DNA of 64,000 bases from Achatina immaculata (lineage: Eukaryota; Mollusca; Gastropoda; Stylommatophora; Achatinidae). Shown here one piece after another: positions 43,651 to 55,599 of this stretch. Location: assembly GCA_009760885.1 (NCBI GenBank), contig CM019692.1, positions 47,346,430 to 47,410,429 on the forward strand. Direction: 5' to 3'. The stretch's first letter is position 1, and every line of letters starts with the position of its first letter. A program made the position numbers and the translations under genes. Under the pieces are notes generated by a model. The model ran no database searches. It saw only the letters and a program-made list of their open reading frames with translations, and was not told where the DNA came from.

Positions 43651-45960
43651 TTCATCGTCATCATTTGACAGTTACAAAATGATATATAGGACATTGTTTG
43701 AAAAGAAAAAAATTCCACGCCTGTAATTATATAATATTTACCTCTACATTCAGAAATAACTTGGATGTTTATGTCATGTTTGATGACTTGTGTCCAGTGT
43801 TTGTTATAATTATTGTTAATTGTGTATGTCAGTGACATTTTCATTGTTGCATATGCCATGTGTTTATAGCTTCCTATAGATATTATGTATCTGGATACGG
43901 AAGTTTACGTTATATATCAGATCAAGAGGACTAAAAGCAATATTAAAATGTTTTAGATAAAAGCTCATTGTTTATATGCGTATGTTTACATAAAATAAAT
44001 TTTGCTTCACATATTTTTAACTGTTCTTTTTTTTTTTTAATTATTATAGTGATTCATACTTTTTTTTCCAACTATTGGGAGTTGATGATGTCATTCAAAG
44101 TTTAAACAGCTTTTTTTTTTTTTTAATAAGTTACGTCCATCGTACATGTTTTTCTCTTGGTTTGTCCATCTTATACAGTGACATTTGTATCTATTTCAAA
44201 CTTTGATGGTTCTTATATTTTTTTTTAATAGATATTTATGTCAGTTTCATGCTTTTGTCAGTTCGTGTTCATCTGACATCGGTTTCTTGCTTTGAGAATT
44301 CAGGTCTGACTTGTACGTTGACACTTAATGTCAGTTATGTTTTAATGATTCACAGTAATTACAAGCTTTAACAGTTTGTTTGTTTTGTGATTTAACAGTT
44401 CATTTTCATAATGTAACTGGATTATTTTATTGTATTGAGATTATTTATCTCAAAAATTGACATTTCAGGACATTTTTATACTTTGGCAGTTTATAATTTT
44501 CTCAAGATTTGACAAAAGGATTTACATCGTTTTTGTACTTCTTCAAAAATAAAACAGGTTCCACCAGTTACGAACTTAATATTTTATGCAAATTTTAGTT
44601 TTTAAGTCATGTTATTTGAGACCTGGATGTTTTGTGAACATTTCAATCAGCGATCTTTATCAGATATGTTTATCCATCATAAATCATACTTTTTCGAGTT
44701 TCCAAAGTCAAAATATGCTTCCAGAACCGTTTCTTGCTGAATTTTTTTTGTTCCTTATCACTTTATATTTCTAAAGCCAGCATTACATTTATATTTCTCT
44801 TAATCAGGTCATAATATAGTCACAATATTTATTGCTCACGATTAAGGAATATTAATCTTGTATTGATAATCGGAGCATGTTCTGCTGAATTCAGCCTGGC
44901 CGAGTTATCAGCAGAGAAACTTGATTTATTTTGTTTCCACTTGTAGTGGTTTTTTTTTTTTAATGGAGTTATTGTATCTCACAGATTGCTCCTTTCTTCA
45001 TTTTGCATAGAGATAGTAATATTGTGAAAATAGTTATTTGTTTATTCTTTGACTTGTTACATACTTGCAAGTGCCTAGAGACTGCCAAGTTTTTAGTGGA
45101 ATGTGACTGGATTATTGTTTGTTTGTAGTTTACTATAATGTTACGTAAATATTGCTTTGTTCACAAAGTCCCATATTTTCAAATAATAGTCTCCCCAGCC
45201 GCCCCCTCCTCTGGGCAGTGAGCATTGCCTGGATGAAGAACAGTTTGTGTGGTTCACTTGATCAGCATGAAGTAACTTGCTGTCTCCTTTGTCACATATT
45301 GTCCGGCCGTATGCTGTTGGCAGACTGCCATAATTTGCACCACATAATCAGCATTCACATTTTAATAGCAGCCATTCTGAGCGATATTCAGCAAAAGTAC
45401 TACTTCATATGGGGGGAGGGGAATATCACTGCTATACAGTACAAGGGCAACATAAGGCAGCATAGTGATAACAGTTGTCATTGCTACCCTCCATTTGAGA
45501 CCTAGTCTGTCCTGAATGACACACAAACTAATTTCACTTTGTACATTTTTTTTAAAATTATACCACCACCCACCACCACCACCACCACCACACCACCACC
45601 ACACACACCCCCCCCCCCCTCCCCGTGATGATCATGATGAAATAAATTCAGCATACACATTTAGCTGCAGAATTTAGTCTTTGAATCCTGCAGTACCCCA
45701 TGTCAAAATGTCATAACCAAACTCAGTTATCCTTCTACCAGAGATTTAACTCCACTCTCGACAGAATTCAATTTTCAGGAAAATATTATTCTAGAACCTC
45801 GTCCATTATTTTTGGACAGAGGAGTTTGGCAGTGAAGAATTGGGTGTTAAAATGTGATTGTGCTATTGACTTTACATCGACTTGTAGCTGTATAACACCA
45901 TACTGGTCTTGTGTTCATTTTTTTTTTTCCAGTTTGATATTAAATAAACCTTGATTAAAA
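43651..45960 (+). other. dystrophin 3'UTR and downstream AT-rich DNA
   Basis: No coding signal follows the stop. AATAAA hexamers lie at 43994, 44548, 45641 and 45943, so the transcript may end at about 44.02, 44.57 or 45.96 kb; the sequence alone does not decide. Many short T-runs are present, and a CAC/C-rich microsatellite at 45561-45624. Confidence 0.6.
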
Positions 45961-46369
45961 TAATACAGTACAATCTACATTGTGAGCGTAAGTTATTGTA
46001 TACAGTCCAGTATAATATACGTAGTAAAAATAGGCAGAGACATATGCCGGTTCATACAAAATATAGGCAGAAGTTTGGTGTTTACAAAAAAAAAAAAAAA
46101 AAGACGGAGAGTGTTTGGAAAAGGAAGAATTGGCAATAAGTGAAAATGAGGAAAAGTTGAAGTGAAATATGACCCAATATTTCACATATTTGTGTATTTA
46201 TCTTCATTATTGTTGTCCTTTTTGTTCTCTGTGATAAAAGTGTCATGGCTGAAATGTTGGGCTGTTTTTATTGTTTTCCTTTAGTTATCATTTTTCACCT
46301 GCCATTTCTCCTTTTTTCTATCTTGTAAAAAAAAAAAAAAAGTTTTTTTTTAAAATACAATAGAAGAAA

Positions 46370-46655
46370 ATAGAGGATTAAACAGAAAACTTAAATATTT
46401 TGGACACATTAAACATCATGAGAATTTAGAAAAGACCGTCTTGGAAGGGTACATAATGGCAAAAAAGAAAGAGAAAGACCAAGGCAAAGATGACTGCAAG
46501 ACATCGTTGATAATCTGCAAACGAATGCATCAGCAGCAGGGCATATTGCTTACAACCAAGAGCAGCAGGGCATCTTGCTTAAAACCGAAAGGCAAACAGG
46601 AAAGCTGTTAGGGAGGCAAAGTTCCACAAGGGACATGTAAATGACTGAGAAGAAA
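46370..46655 (+). mobile_element. non-LTR retrotransposon fragment, group D
   Basis: LNRKLKYFGHIKHHENLEKT-like, LEGYIMAKKKE and ..DIVDNLQTNASAAG-like pieces, ending AAAGTTCCACAAGGGACATG. The same element as 52010-52655. Confidence 0.75.
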
Positions 46656-46699
46656 ATGTCTTTTTCACAGATTCAGTCCATAACACAAGCACTGAAACA

Positions 46700-47235
46700 C
46701 TAAAATATTAAAGACCTGGACAACCTGACAGAAGCCCTATCACTAGCAAGCCCAGTATTCAATAAAGCGGTCATACAGTGGATACCTGCCCACAGTAACA
46801 TTCGAGGAAATGAGGCAGAAAGGCTGGCAAAACAGGCAGGAGGAATGCAACAGATTGGCAAATGCAACATATGAACAAACAGATAACAGACTAAAAGCCA
46901 TATATAAGGGTAAATGGACAAAACAACACCCCCACCGTGAAAACAAATGATGAATAAAACAAACTCACAAGAAATGACCAATCTGATCAAGAACAGGACA
47001 GTGCAGGCTGAGACACCCTCTATACCAGAAGCTTAAAATTGCCACACAGACCCATGCATTTGCACAAAGAGCAACAGACACCACATCACATCCTCCAAAG
47101 CTGCCAGCTACACAACTTACTTGGGCAAAGGACCTGGCCAGACCTCAGCCCCATACAAGAGAAACTCTACAGTGGTGCTGAAAACCTGAGACCGACTGCC
47201 ACATCTGTGAGAGAGATTGCTGTCGATGTCTGAGC
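46700..47235 (+). mobile_element. non-LTR retrotransposon RNase H/tail fragment
   Basis: Broken frames: WIPAHSNIRGNEAERLAKQ-like (RNase H), then HLHKEQQTPHHILQSCQLHN, LLGQRTWPDLSPIQEKLY and NLRPTATSVREIAVDV with a stop at 47231. The TPEHILQSCP....R..TWP tail is of the group C type but a different family. Confidence 0.75.
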
Positions 47236-48714
47236 AAATGACAAAGGAGAAGAGCAAAATAAATGAACCATGCACTTCTGCCTAATTCTGTATCAATTTT
47301 ACTGTAGTTATCTTTATATTAGTTCAAGGTCTGGTATGAATGTAAGCTGTTATTCATTTATTTTATGTGTATTTTCTCATCTACTTCATAAAGATGTCAG
47401 TTTGGCAGTAAGCTGTACCTTTTTTTTTTTTCCGTTTCATTTTCGTCTTCCTTATCTATATTCTTCCCCTTCATCTGTGTTAATATTATTATTCTGTGCT
47501 CAATTTTAGGTCATACTAAGATCTGATGTCCTTTTGCCAGAGTAATACACTTCTCCAGGGTCCAGTAGCAGTACTGCAATTTTTGCCTTGGATCCAAACT
47601 CTGTGACCACAAACCATAACGTTTAATATGCTTCAACAGATGTGTCAGGAGTGATGTACTGCTGATCAGCTAGGATTTGAGTGCAGATCAAGTCACTTTA
47701 AATACTGACCTGGGCTTGACGATATAGAACTGTAACTCGGACCTAACGATTCTATTTCATCTGTTGTTTTGGTATTACAAATCATGTTTCAGTGACATCA
47801 TCCCCCTGCATGCTGCCAGATATATGTAACCTACAGTCTTCCGTTTTACCTGATACGCCTTTCGACATGCGATAGTTCACTAGCTCTGAATGATCAGTAG
47901 GCCATCATTAATGCCTGTACAGCAGCTTATGTGAAGCAGATGGGAACGATAAAAAATGGACGATTTATATCCTTAACCAATAAAACATCACAAGCAATCT
48001 CGTATTATGACGTGTCTTGTACACGAATATGCGAGGTTCAAGGGAGATGATTCAGGTCTGGATTTATACAAAACTTTCAGATTATAGTCCATGTACTTCT
48101 ATCTAGCATTACTATAGTGAAGATTTAACTTAGTGTGAAGTCCACCATCGCGTGCACAAAAAGTCCATGGGCCTCACCACACAAAGAAAAATAAGACTGA
48201 TACCTTAATTTTTTTTCAGTTTCCTTATCGTACTCTGTTGCTATGGTAGCGTTGAAAAAAAAAAATTTATGATAGCGCAACATGGGTTTGTTTTCCCAGA
48301 TTTCTTTTGGTTTAAAGTGTAATTTGTAAATTGATGTTACCATGCACGAGAACGTATTTCCACACGAACAAAAGACTTTAGAATGAACGCTGGTGTAGAC
48401 CTATGAAAATATGCAGAACTGCACACGTTTGTAGACTAACATGATCAGACTTGGTCATATGATTGATCAGGGATAGTACACACATGTGTAAGGGGTGGGG
48501 GGAGGGGAGAAAACGCACTGCTGCAAAATCTGGAGACAGATTGATCATGGTGACGACTAGGGTCCAGATTTACCATGACCTGTCACTTGGTCGCTGATGA
48601 AAAAAAAGATTTCAAGGATATAAAGTTTAGTGAATGGCAATCGAGAGAGAGTACATGTATGTATGTACATTGTAAACAAAGTACTTTAGAACCTGAGAGA
48701 AAGAAAAATGACAA
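47236..48714. other. intergenic DNA without recognised feature
   Basis: No exon, RNA or known repeat seen. Candidate frames are short and of random composition. Confidence 0.5.
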
Positions 48715-48820
48715 GAGAATTCACTGGGACTTGAACCACGGACTCCAGCGGTGTGAGCAGACGCATAGCCACAAGAACAGCGGACTATCTACTCGGCCAC
48801 CATCTTGAGTCCCAGGTGAT
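48715..48820 (-). mobile_element. tRNA-like SINE head, family 3
   Basis: On the - strand: gatggtggccgagtagatag (A box), ccgctgttcttgtggctatg and ccgtggttcaagtcccagtg (B box ggttcaagtcc). The spacing is too long for an exact tRNA, and there is no cloverleaf that I can complete. The flanks CATTTTTCTTTCTCTCA occur on both sides in opposite orientation. Confidence 0.55.
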
Positions 48821-48834
48821 TCTCTGGTCATTTT

Positions 48835-49205
48835 TCTTTCTCTCACATCTAAAGCGTTTTGCCTATTTTTATATCTATCACATCTAAAGTGCTTTGTCTA
48901 CTATTTTTTTTTCTCTCACATTTAAAGTGCTTTGTCTACTATTTTTTTTTCTCTCACATTTAAAGTGCTTTGTCTACTATTTTTTTTCTCTCACATTTAA
49001 AGTGCTTTGTCTACTGTTTTTTTCTCTCACATTTAAAGTGCTTTGTCTACTGTTTTTTTTTCTCTCACATTTAAAGTGCTTTGTCTACTATTTTTTTTTC
49101 TCTCACATTTAAAGTGCTTTGTCTACTATTTTTTTTCTCTCACATTTAAAGTGCTTTGTCTACTATTTTTTTCTCTCACATTTAAAGTGCTTTGTCTACT
49201 ATTTT
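48835..49205 (+). repeat. 36-37-bp minisatellite, about 10 units
   Basis: Unit ctctcacatttaaagtgctt plus tgtctactattttttt; the T-run varies from 6 to 9. Leu/Phe-rich frames across it are artefacts. Confidence 0.95.
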
Positions 49206-49654
49206 TCGAATGTTACCCACCCAACGCTGTGCTAAATCACTTCACTGTGCGAGAGCTTCGTCGTTTCTCATTTGAAAAATTTGTGACTGAAGCTGTCCAC
49301 TGAGATAATGGCAAAATATCCATGCTTTCTGTCAGTGTTCTATCATTTTGCTCTTTACATTACCAACACACCCACAGAAAAAAATGCCTTCTGCGTTAGT
49401 GATTCTCTGTTATGAGTGGGCGGTTAACTAAAACAAATGAATATTTATGTCGAAAGTTTTCTTTTTGTCTGTCAAATACAGAGACAGAGAAGAAAAAAAA
49501 GACAAAAGGAGAAAGAGAGATAGAAGGCGAGAGAGAAAATAGAGTCAGTTTATAACGGATGTCCAGCTAGCGGCCCACTAGGTTGTGGTGAAAATGTCAT
49601 TTGTGTGATTAAAATTAACAAACTTGTGAAACATTAAAAAGCTAATTTAAAGCA

Positions 49655-49816
49655 GTCAGTTCACCCTTACTTCATAACTGCCACTCGTTTTCATGTCTAA
49701 GTGCCATGCCAAGTGGCATAGGCGATCATTTCTCTCCACAATTCCCTGTCTTTTGCGTTGATTAAGAGATCCACCGGTGACTTTCTTCCTAGCCACACTG
49801 ACAGCCCATCCAGTAA

Positions 49817-49853
<37 letters not shown>

Positions 49854-50010
49854 GTCTTCTTCCATCAATTTTTCCAGTTGCCATAGTGTGTTCCAGTTTT
49901 CCTCTTCTCAGGAAATGTCCTATAAATCTCGTTTGTCTGCTTCTATTGCTATAATTTTCGTCTAAGTTGGAAAGAAAAAAGCTTGCTGCCTGCCACTGGT
50001 TTCGCACCAC
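49655..50010 (-). mobile_element. non-LTR retrotransposon fragment, group F
   Basis: The - strand reads SRQTRFIGHFLRRGKLEHTM then ATGKIDGRRQ, an expanded (GA)n in place of RGRPR, then ITGWAVSVARKKV and ERNDRLCHLAWHLD. The microsatellite 49818-49853 has grown inside the coding remnant. Confidence 0.75.
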
Positions 50011-50232
50011 CTTACAAATTTCGCTCGTAGAAATGACAGACTGTCAATTGCATTTAGATTTATATAACAGGAGAGGTCAAACCTGGGTTATTTGACATCC
50101 GTGTATAGTGTGCGTCTCATAGAAATCTTAGCTGATCTTTTTACGTCCCAAGTACAAAAAATGTAAATTTTAAAACATTTCAGGCTTTATTCACCAGGTA
50201 TAAGGTGGCAGTCCGATGGATTAAAATGTAAG

Positions 50233-50920
50233 TTAACTCTTCCCGTGCCACAAGAAGAAACGGGGACGTTCAGTTGGATGCCGAAATAAAACCGCGGGTC
50301 TTGATATGTTTAGGGGGTGCAGTTGTAAAATGGAATGACACACAGTATTTCCATGTACTTCCGTGTACTTGTTATGTTTTAAAATATAACTAAATGTATG
50401 AACATTTCATAAATGCAGAGTTTTTTAGGAAAAAAAGAAATAATGTGATGTTTTTAGACACTGACTGTGCCCAGCTCACCATCGCCTAGGTCTAGAACAG
50501 CTACACAACTTACCATCTGAGATGTCTAGATCTACTTGTCGATCTCGTATTGTGATTCTATGTTGCATTCTCGCTGAATTAATGTCTGAAATAACCTCAT
50601 AACTACTTCTCCAGTCGTCTAATATGTCTAGATCTACTTGGGATGCATTCAAGAGCAGTTGGGTGGTCACGGGCCATGTCCATACCCCTATCTACATCAT
50701 CAAATATTGAAAATGTTCGATGTTTCTCTTCCTTTTTATCGCTCGTAACTAAGCACTCTTTACCATTTTGAAAAGTGTCACCAGAAACGTGGACGAAATA
50801 TGTACAATCTAAATGTTACACCGGTTGTTTTATTGAAACAAACCAAGAGTCGCTATATCGACCATAGGCACAAATCGGAAAACCGGAAGGGTCGCTACAG
50901 TGACCAAAGGCACGTTCATG
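50233..50920 (-). mobile_element. piggyBac-like element, reverse copy of the 23648 family
   Basis: TTAACTCTTCCCGTGCC at the left. The - strand remnant at 50670-50476 ([19 protein letters not shown]) matches the inner part of 23648-24194. The right end GGTCACTGTAGCGACCCTTC (reverse) resembles the left end of that copy; the final TTAA is not clear. Confidence 0.6.
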
Positions 50921-50959
50921 ATGGGTAAGTGTGTCTAAAAGCTAACCGGAATGCTAGAT

Positions 50960-51115
50960 TTCAGCCTCAAAAAATGGGTACCAGAGAAATCTGGGAATAT
51001 AAATAAGGCCAGTCGTGATACTAACCACATCACACTTTCATGCGCCGATAGTCTTGGAAGTACGGAGTTATGACCGTATCCCCAGTATGCCTTGCTGGCA
51101 TGGAAACCTTTTAAA
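50960..51115 (+). mobile_element. tRNA-derived SINE, family 1 (head missing)
   Basis: AAAATGGGTACCAGAGAAAT, GTGATACTAACCACATCACA, TGCGCCGATAGTCTTGGAAG and GCATGGAAACC in family order. Confidence 0.8.
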
Positions 51116-51194
51116 TACTAGATCTGCGTCAGGGATTCAAGATAATTCGAATAATTAGTGTATAAGTATACACAATTAAATATGTAACTATACA

Positions 51195-51358
51195 CGAAGG
51201 CAGACCGCGTGAAACTCTGAAGAGGACATTGATAAGAGAGGCCAAATTAACAGGCATAAAATCCTTTGATGAGGTTGAAAGACTCGCCGAAGACAGGAAA
51301 AATTTGGCGAACTACTTTGCGAGCCCTATGTGACGTTTAACGGCACGAGAAGGATATA
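51195..51358 (+). mobile_element. non-LTR retrotransposon 3' fragment, group A
   Basis: [20 protein letters not shown], then [14 protein letters not shown], a frameshift, and ALCDV. Close to 8088-8295. Confidence 0.75.
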
Positions 51359-51394
51359 AGATACTGCAGTAAAGCTGTAATAACAAAATGTATA

Positions 51395-51540
51395 AACTAG
51401 GGGGAACAGTAAGAACAGCTTTATTAACTAACGAGCACACAGTTGTGACGTTTCGGTGTGAACGTTAATCATACAAAAACACACCGGACGAAGAAATAAG
51501 AGAAAGAAAATAAAATATAAATTTACATGAATGTTACTTT
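51395..51540. mobile_element. dispersed repeat, probable LINE 3'-end (antisense)
   Basis: GTTGTGACGTTTCGGTGTGA and AATCATACAAAAACACACCG: third and best-kept copy of the pattern at 1-125 and 13130-13270. Confidence 0.6.
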
Positions 51541-52009
51541 AAAAGTAGGAATCAAAAAACATGTAATAAATAAAATAAATGGAGCACCTAATTATACTAC
51601 AGCTTGTTCTACACAAGAGCTGAGAAAGGAAAAGCGATTTAACTTCAAGCTTGGATGTGCATTAATCATGATCCACTAGACTAAGAGTAGTTGTATTTTT
51701 TTTTCTTTTCCTTCGATCCTGCCCTTCAATATAGTATTGTGCCTCTTGACATGCCCAAAGTATCTTAGCTGTCTTGTTTTTTATGATTTTCGGTATTTAT
51801 ATTTCCATTTCTAGTTGGTACTGATATAGCATTCATAAAATAATAATCCGTATTTGCAGAATATTTTTTAATTGGTTGGTGTCCTTCACGTCTCTTCATG
51901 ACTCGCAGACCTAAGTCTGTTGGGGCTAATAACCTATCACTCTGTTAGTAATCTTTTTATGTTTTGCGGCTCTAACATTTGAAATTTATTGCGCGACTCT
52001 TACTTCTGA

Positions 52010-52655
52010 CAAAACAAACAAGGCAGCTGAAATATATATCAATGAGGAAAATTGGAAGAGGTGGAGAGCTTTGAATATCTTGGATCATTACTAACTAATA
52101 ATGGAGATACAGTGGGGGAAATTAAAAGCAGGACATCTATCGCTCTTCAAAAAAGTAAAGTAACTAAAGAAGCTATAGAGAGGAACGGATAGAACTACAA
52201 AAATAGATTTTTAAAGGCATGCATTTTTCCCATCTCAACATATGCCTGTGAGACCTGGACACTTAACAAAACAGCAGAGAAGCACATAAATGCCTCTGAA
52301 TATAAATGCTACAGAAGAGTTCTTCAAATATCATGGACACAAAAAAAACAACAAATATACCCATACTACAAGAACTTAATATTGAAGAAGGCTGGCTAGT
52401 AAAGAGGATTAAACAGAGAAAACTTAAATATTTTGGACGCATTAAACATGATAATTTAGAGAAGACCGTCTTGGAAGAGTGCATAATGGGGAAAAAAAAG
52501 AGAGGAAGACCAAGGTGAAGATGGCTGCAAGACTTCGTTGATAATCTGCAAATGGATGCATCAGCAGCAAGGCATCTTGCTTACAACCAAGAGGCCTACA
52601 GAAGAGCTGTTATGGAGGCAAAGTTCCTCAATGGACATGTAAATGACTGACTGAC
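52010..52655 (+). mobile_element. non-LTR retrotransposon fragment, group D, longest copy
   Basis: Begins EEIGRGGELXIS..YLGSLLTNNGDT-like, then [60 protein letters not shown] and MGKKKRGRPRXXWLQD with a stop. The tail is AAAGTTCCTCAATGGACATG and (TGAC)n. Confidence 0.8.
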
Positions 52656-52865
52656 TCGCTTTAGGCGGGACAGTCCCGTTTTTTAGATTGGTGTCCCGCC
52701 TTCACCGAAAGTCTTGGCGGGACGCACAAATGTCCCGCTTTGAGCCTGCTAAATTTAAAGTTTAATAAAATCTGTAAACAAAAAAAATCCATTAATTTTG
52801 AAATGGCGGCGCGTAGCCTAATTTATCAGAAGTGTTTATTATTCTATTTTTAACTTGATAACAAT

Positions 52866-53310
52866 TTGTGGTACACATTAATTGGGTGCATTTAAACTAC
52901 CACGAGGCGAAAACACTAATCCATAACCAGTGCAGATCTGAATGGAAAAAGAAGCTGAAATGCAACAATGAACCAGATCCAATGCACCAACTACAAAGAC
53001 ATCAGCAAACCATCCTCTTTCGCCTAAGGACAGGCCACTGCAGACTACTGAGCCGTTTGCATTGACTCAAAATGTCTCACACAGACGAGTGTCCATGTGG
53101 CAGTAGAGTCCCGGCTCAAGAACATATCCTACTAGAGTGCCCAAACCATGCAGACCTGAGGTGTGAGATATGACCAGAGGACAAAGTTTGGGGCAAAAGC
53201 TTTGGGGCTCCTATCAGGATCTGGAGAGGATTGCGGGATTTGCCATGTCAACAGGGATCAGGATCTGGAGTGATCAACAACCTCAAACGCAGAAGAAGAA
53301 GGTTGCGTCA
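52866..53310 (+). mobile_element. non-LTR retrotransposon 3' fragment, group C
   Basis: [40 protein letters not shown] and FRLRTGHCRLLSRLH, stop, then SHTDECPCGSRVPAQEHILL and ECPNHADLRC. The same element as 42730-43420 but sense. Confidence 0.85.
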
Positions 53311-53654
53311 GAAAATGATCTTCGCGTGTTCTAGAAACCTTGAACCAGTCAGAGTATAGTTATCTTCCTCGTGACTAAATTAACCAATCGCAAAGTTATT
53401 GAAAAAGTTTGAGGGCGCTAAATGTTTGAGCCAGCGTCAGTTTTATATCGACAGAACAACGGAGAGGGTGGTTTCAATTTTTGTCACGTTAATTAGTAGT
53501 ACTGTACTTATTTAATTATCAAGTAAGGCACATTTCATCACCGTTATTGTGTGTTTAATTTTATTTATTTTACTGACTTACAAACTGAACATTACGTGGC
53601 GGGCTAATGAAAATTTCGCCTCCTGTTTTACCCTGACAATGTCCAGCGTGTAAA

Positions 53655-55505
53655 ATGAATCAACATTTAGAGAATGATTTTTCTTTCATAAAGAAGGGGA
53701 GAACCGACAATAACTTCCATGTTAGATGTGACACATGCAAATCTGAATTTTCAATTTCACACCGAGGCAGATTGGATATCACAGAACATCTCAAGAGAGA
53801 TCGACATAAGGTAGCTGTATCAGCAGCTCTATCCGCCCGTTCTGTGACAAACTATTTCCGACCAGCAACATTTGGGAGCATGGAAGCCAGGTTACCAGCT
53901 GCAGAAGGCACATTTGCATATCGCACCTTATGTCACAATCATAATTTTCGCTCAGTGACCTGCACCAACAAATTGATTCAACATTTGTTTGAGCCGAAGT
54001 TTATGTGTGGGTGCACAAAATGTGAGGCCGTAATAACTAACGCCCTTTTCCCATTTGTCATTGACCAACTTCAAAAAAAAAATTGAAGAATGCAAAATTT
54101 GTGACATTAATGACAGATGCCTCCAATCACAACGATATAAAGATGTTCCCACTCCTTGTGAGATATCTTGGGTCTTCACTAGGTGTCGAAGTTATTAGAT
54201 TTGTAGTCAACCTCTGGCGAAACATCAGACATATTTTGTGAGTTTCTATTTAACGTGTTGAAACAGAATGATCTGACTACAAAATCTGTGGGATTCTGTG
54301 AAGACAATGCCAACACAAACTTCGGTGATGTTCAAAGAAAAGGACACAACAATGTATTTGCGAACTTAAAATCTTCGACTGGAGATAACCTTGTGGGGAC
54401 TGGCTGTGCAGTTCACATTGTCCACAACGCAATGCAAAGGGCACCCGAGTGCCTTCATACTGATGTTGAAACTGTTGTTGTAAAAATATATTCCTACGTT
54501 TATATTTACACTGTTCGTGTGGAAGAACTGAAGGAATTCTGTGGCTTTGCAGTGGTTGAGTACCAACGGGTTCTAGGATACGGAAAAATCAGATGGATTT
54601 GACTAATGCCAGCAGGGGAGAGAATCATTAAGCTCTTTCTGCGTTGACATCCTGGTTTGTTCTTATTTGTTCGCAATATTTCTGCCATTTTTCATTCTGC
54701 TGTTATAAAAATTGAGGAACAAACAATTTCAGCGCTGGAAGTGTCGTCTGCAGTTGACGATCTCCTGTAAAAAACGCAAGGACAGAAGCAAACTTTGTTC
54801 CAAACGAAGTGAAAATCCAGATTCACTGTCTAGAGAACGAGGGTATCGTCAGAAAAATACACATTATGAATATTGTCACCTATTTCTATAACAGTTGTAT
54901 TGAATATCTATAGGAAAGAGCGAACCAATTTCAATATTTGAGTGACTTCAGTTGGGTGGCTTTGAGACATCTATCTTCTTGTGAAAATGTTCAGACAAGC
55001 CTCAACCTCTTTGGTTCAGAATTTCCAGATCTTGAAATTAATGACAACGAACTGTTTGATGAAATCAACAATGTTTGTAGATTTGCTTCAGCAGGAAAAA
55101 AAATCAAACTGGAATTCCAAACAAGCAAAAACTGATATCCGCTGGGTGGAAGTGTTTTCTCATTTCCAAGGGAAGTCTGTTTGCGCGTGATAAATACACA
55201 CAGTTGTGGAATTTATTCTTTGTCTGGGACTAACGCACCCACTGAAAAAAATCTTCTCATACGTGAATACGATATGGACAGGCCAGAAAACGCAACTTTT
55301 AGAGTTCAAACATTGAAAGCCATGCTTATGGTTAAATGCAACTTTGAGGGCGCAGGAAACCCAGGCCAGAAACTCCACGACACGCTCATGCAGCGCCCAG
55401 ATCTACTAAGAAAGATACATTCCTCACAGAAATACTGCGCCACAACTTCAGGGAGACAGTACCAAGTACATCGTCTTCTGCAGAGCAGCTTTAATGACTA
55501 CTAAT
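53655..55505 (+). pseudogene. broken hAT-like transposase gene with BED-type zinc finger
   Basis: The first frame (53655-54083) reads NDFSFIKKGRTDNNFHVRCD, then CDTCKSEFSISHRGRLDITE, HLKRDRHKVA (C..C...H....H, BED-like) and AEGTFAYRTLCHNHNFRSVT. After a frameshift come MTDASNHNDIKMFPLLVRY-like, VGFCEDNANTNFGDVQRKGH and NLVGTGCAVHIVHNAMQRAP. The end reads SGTNAPTEKNLLIREYDMDR and LKAMLMVKCNFEGAGNPGQK, the hAT C-terminal dimerisation block (SGTNAPVER-like). At least five frame breaks; inactive. Confidence 0.7.
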
Positions 55506-55599
55506 TACTGTCGGCGTGACAGTAAGGTACGAATCCTTTATATTGAGCTTTTAAATTTTTTTTATGTGAACTTTAAAACACTAGCTATAGATGTAGAAA

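Noticed and set aside
45152..45505. 117-codon frame behind dystrophin
   Set aside because: No domain, lies in the probable 3'UTR, and composition is unremarkable; no splice or start support.
48894..49303. Two overlapping Leu/Phe-rich frames that look like membrane proteins
   Set aside because: They read through the 36-37-bp minisatellite; the periodic LCLLFF pattern is a product of the repeat.
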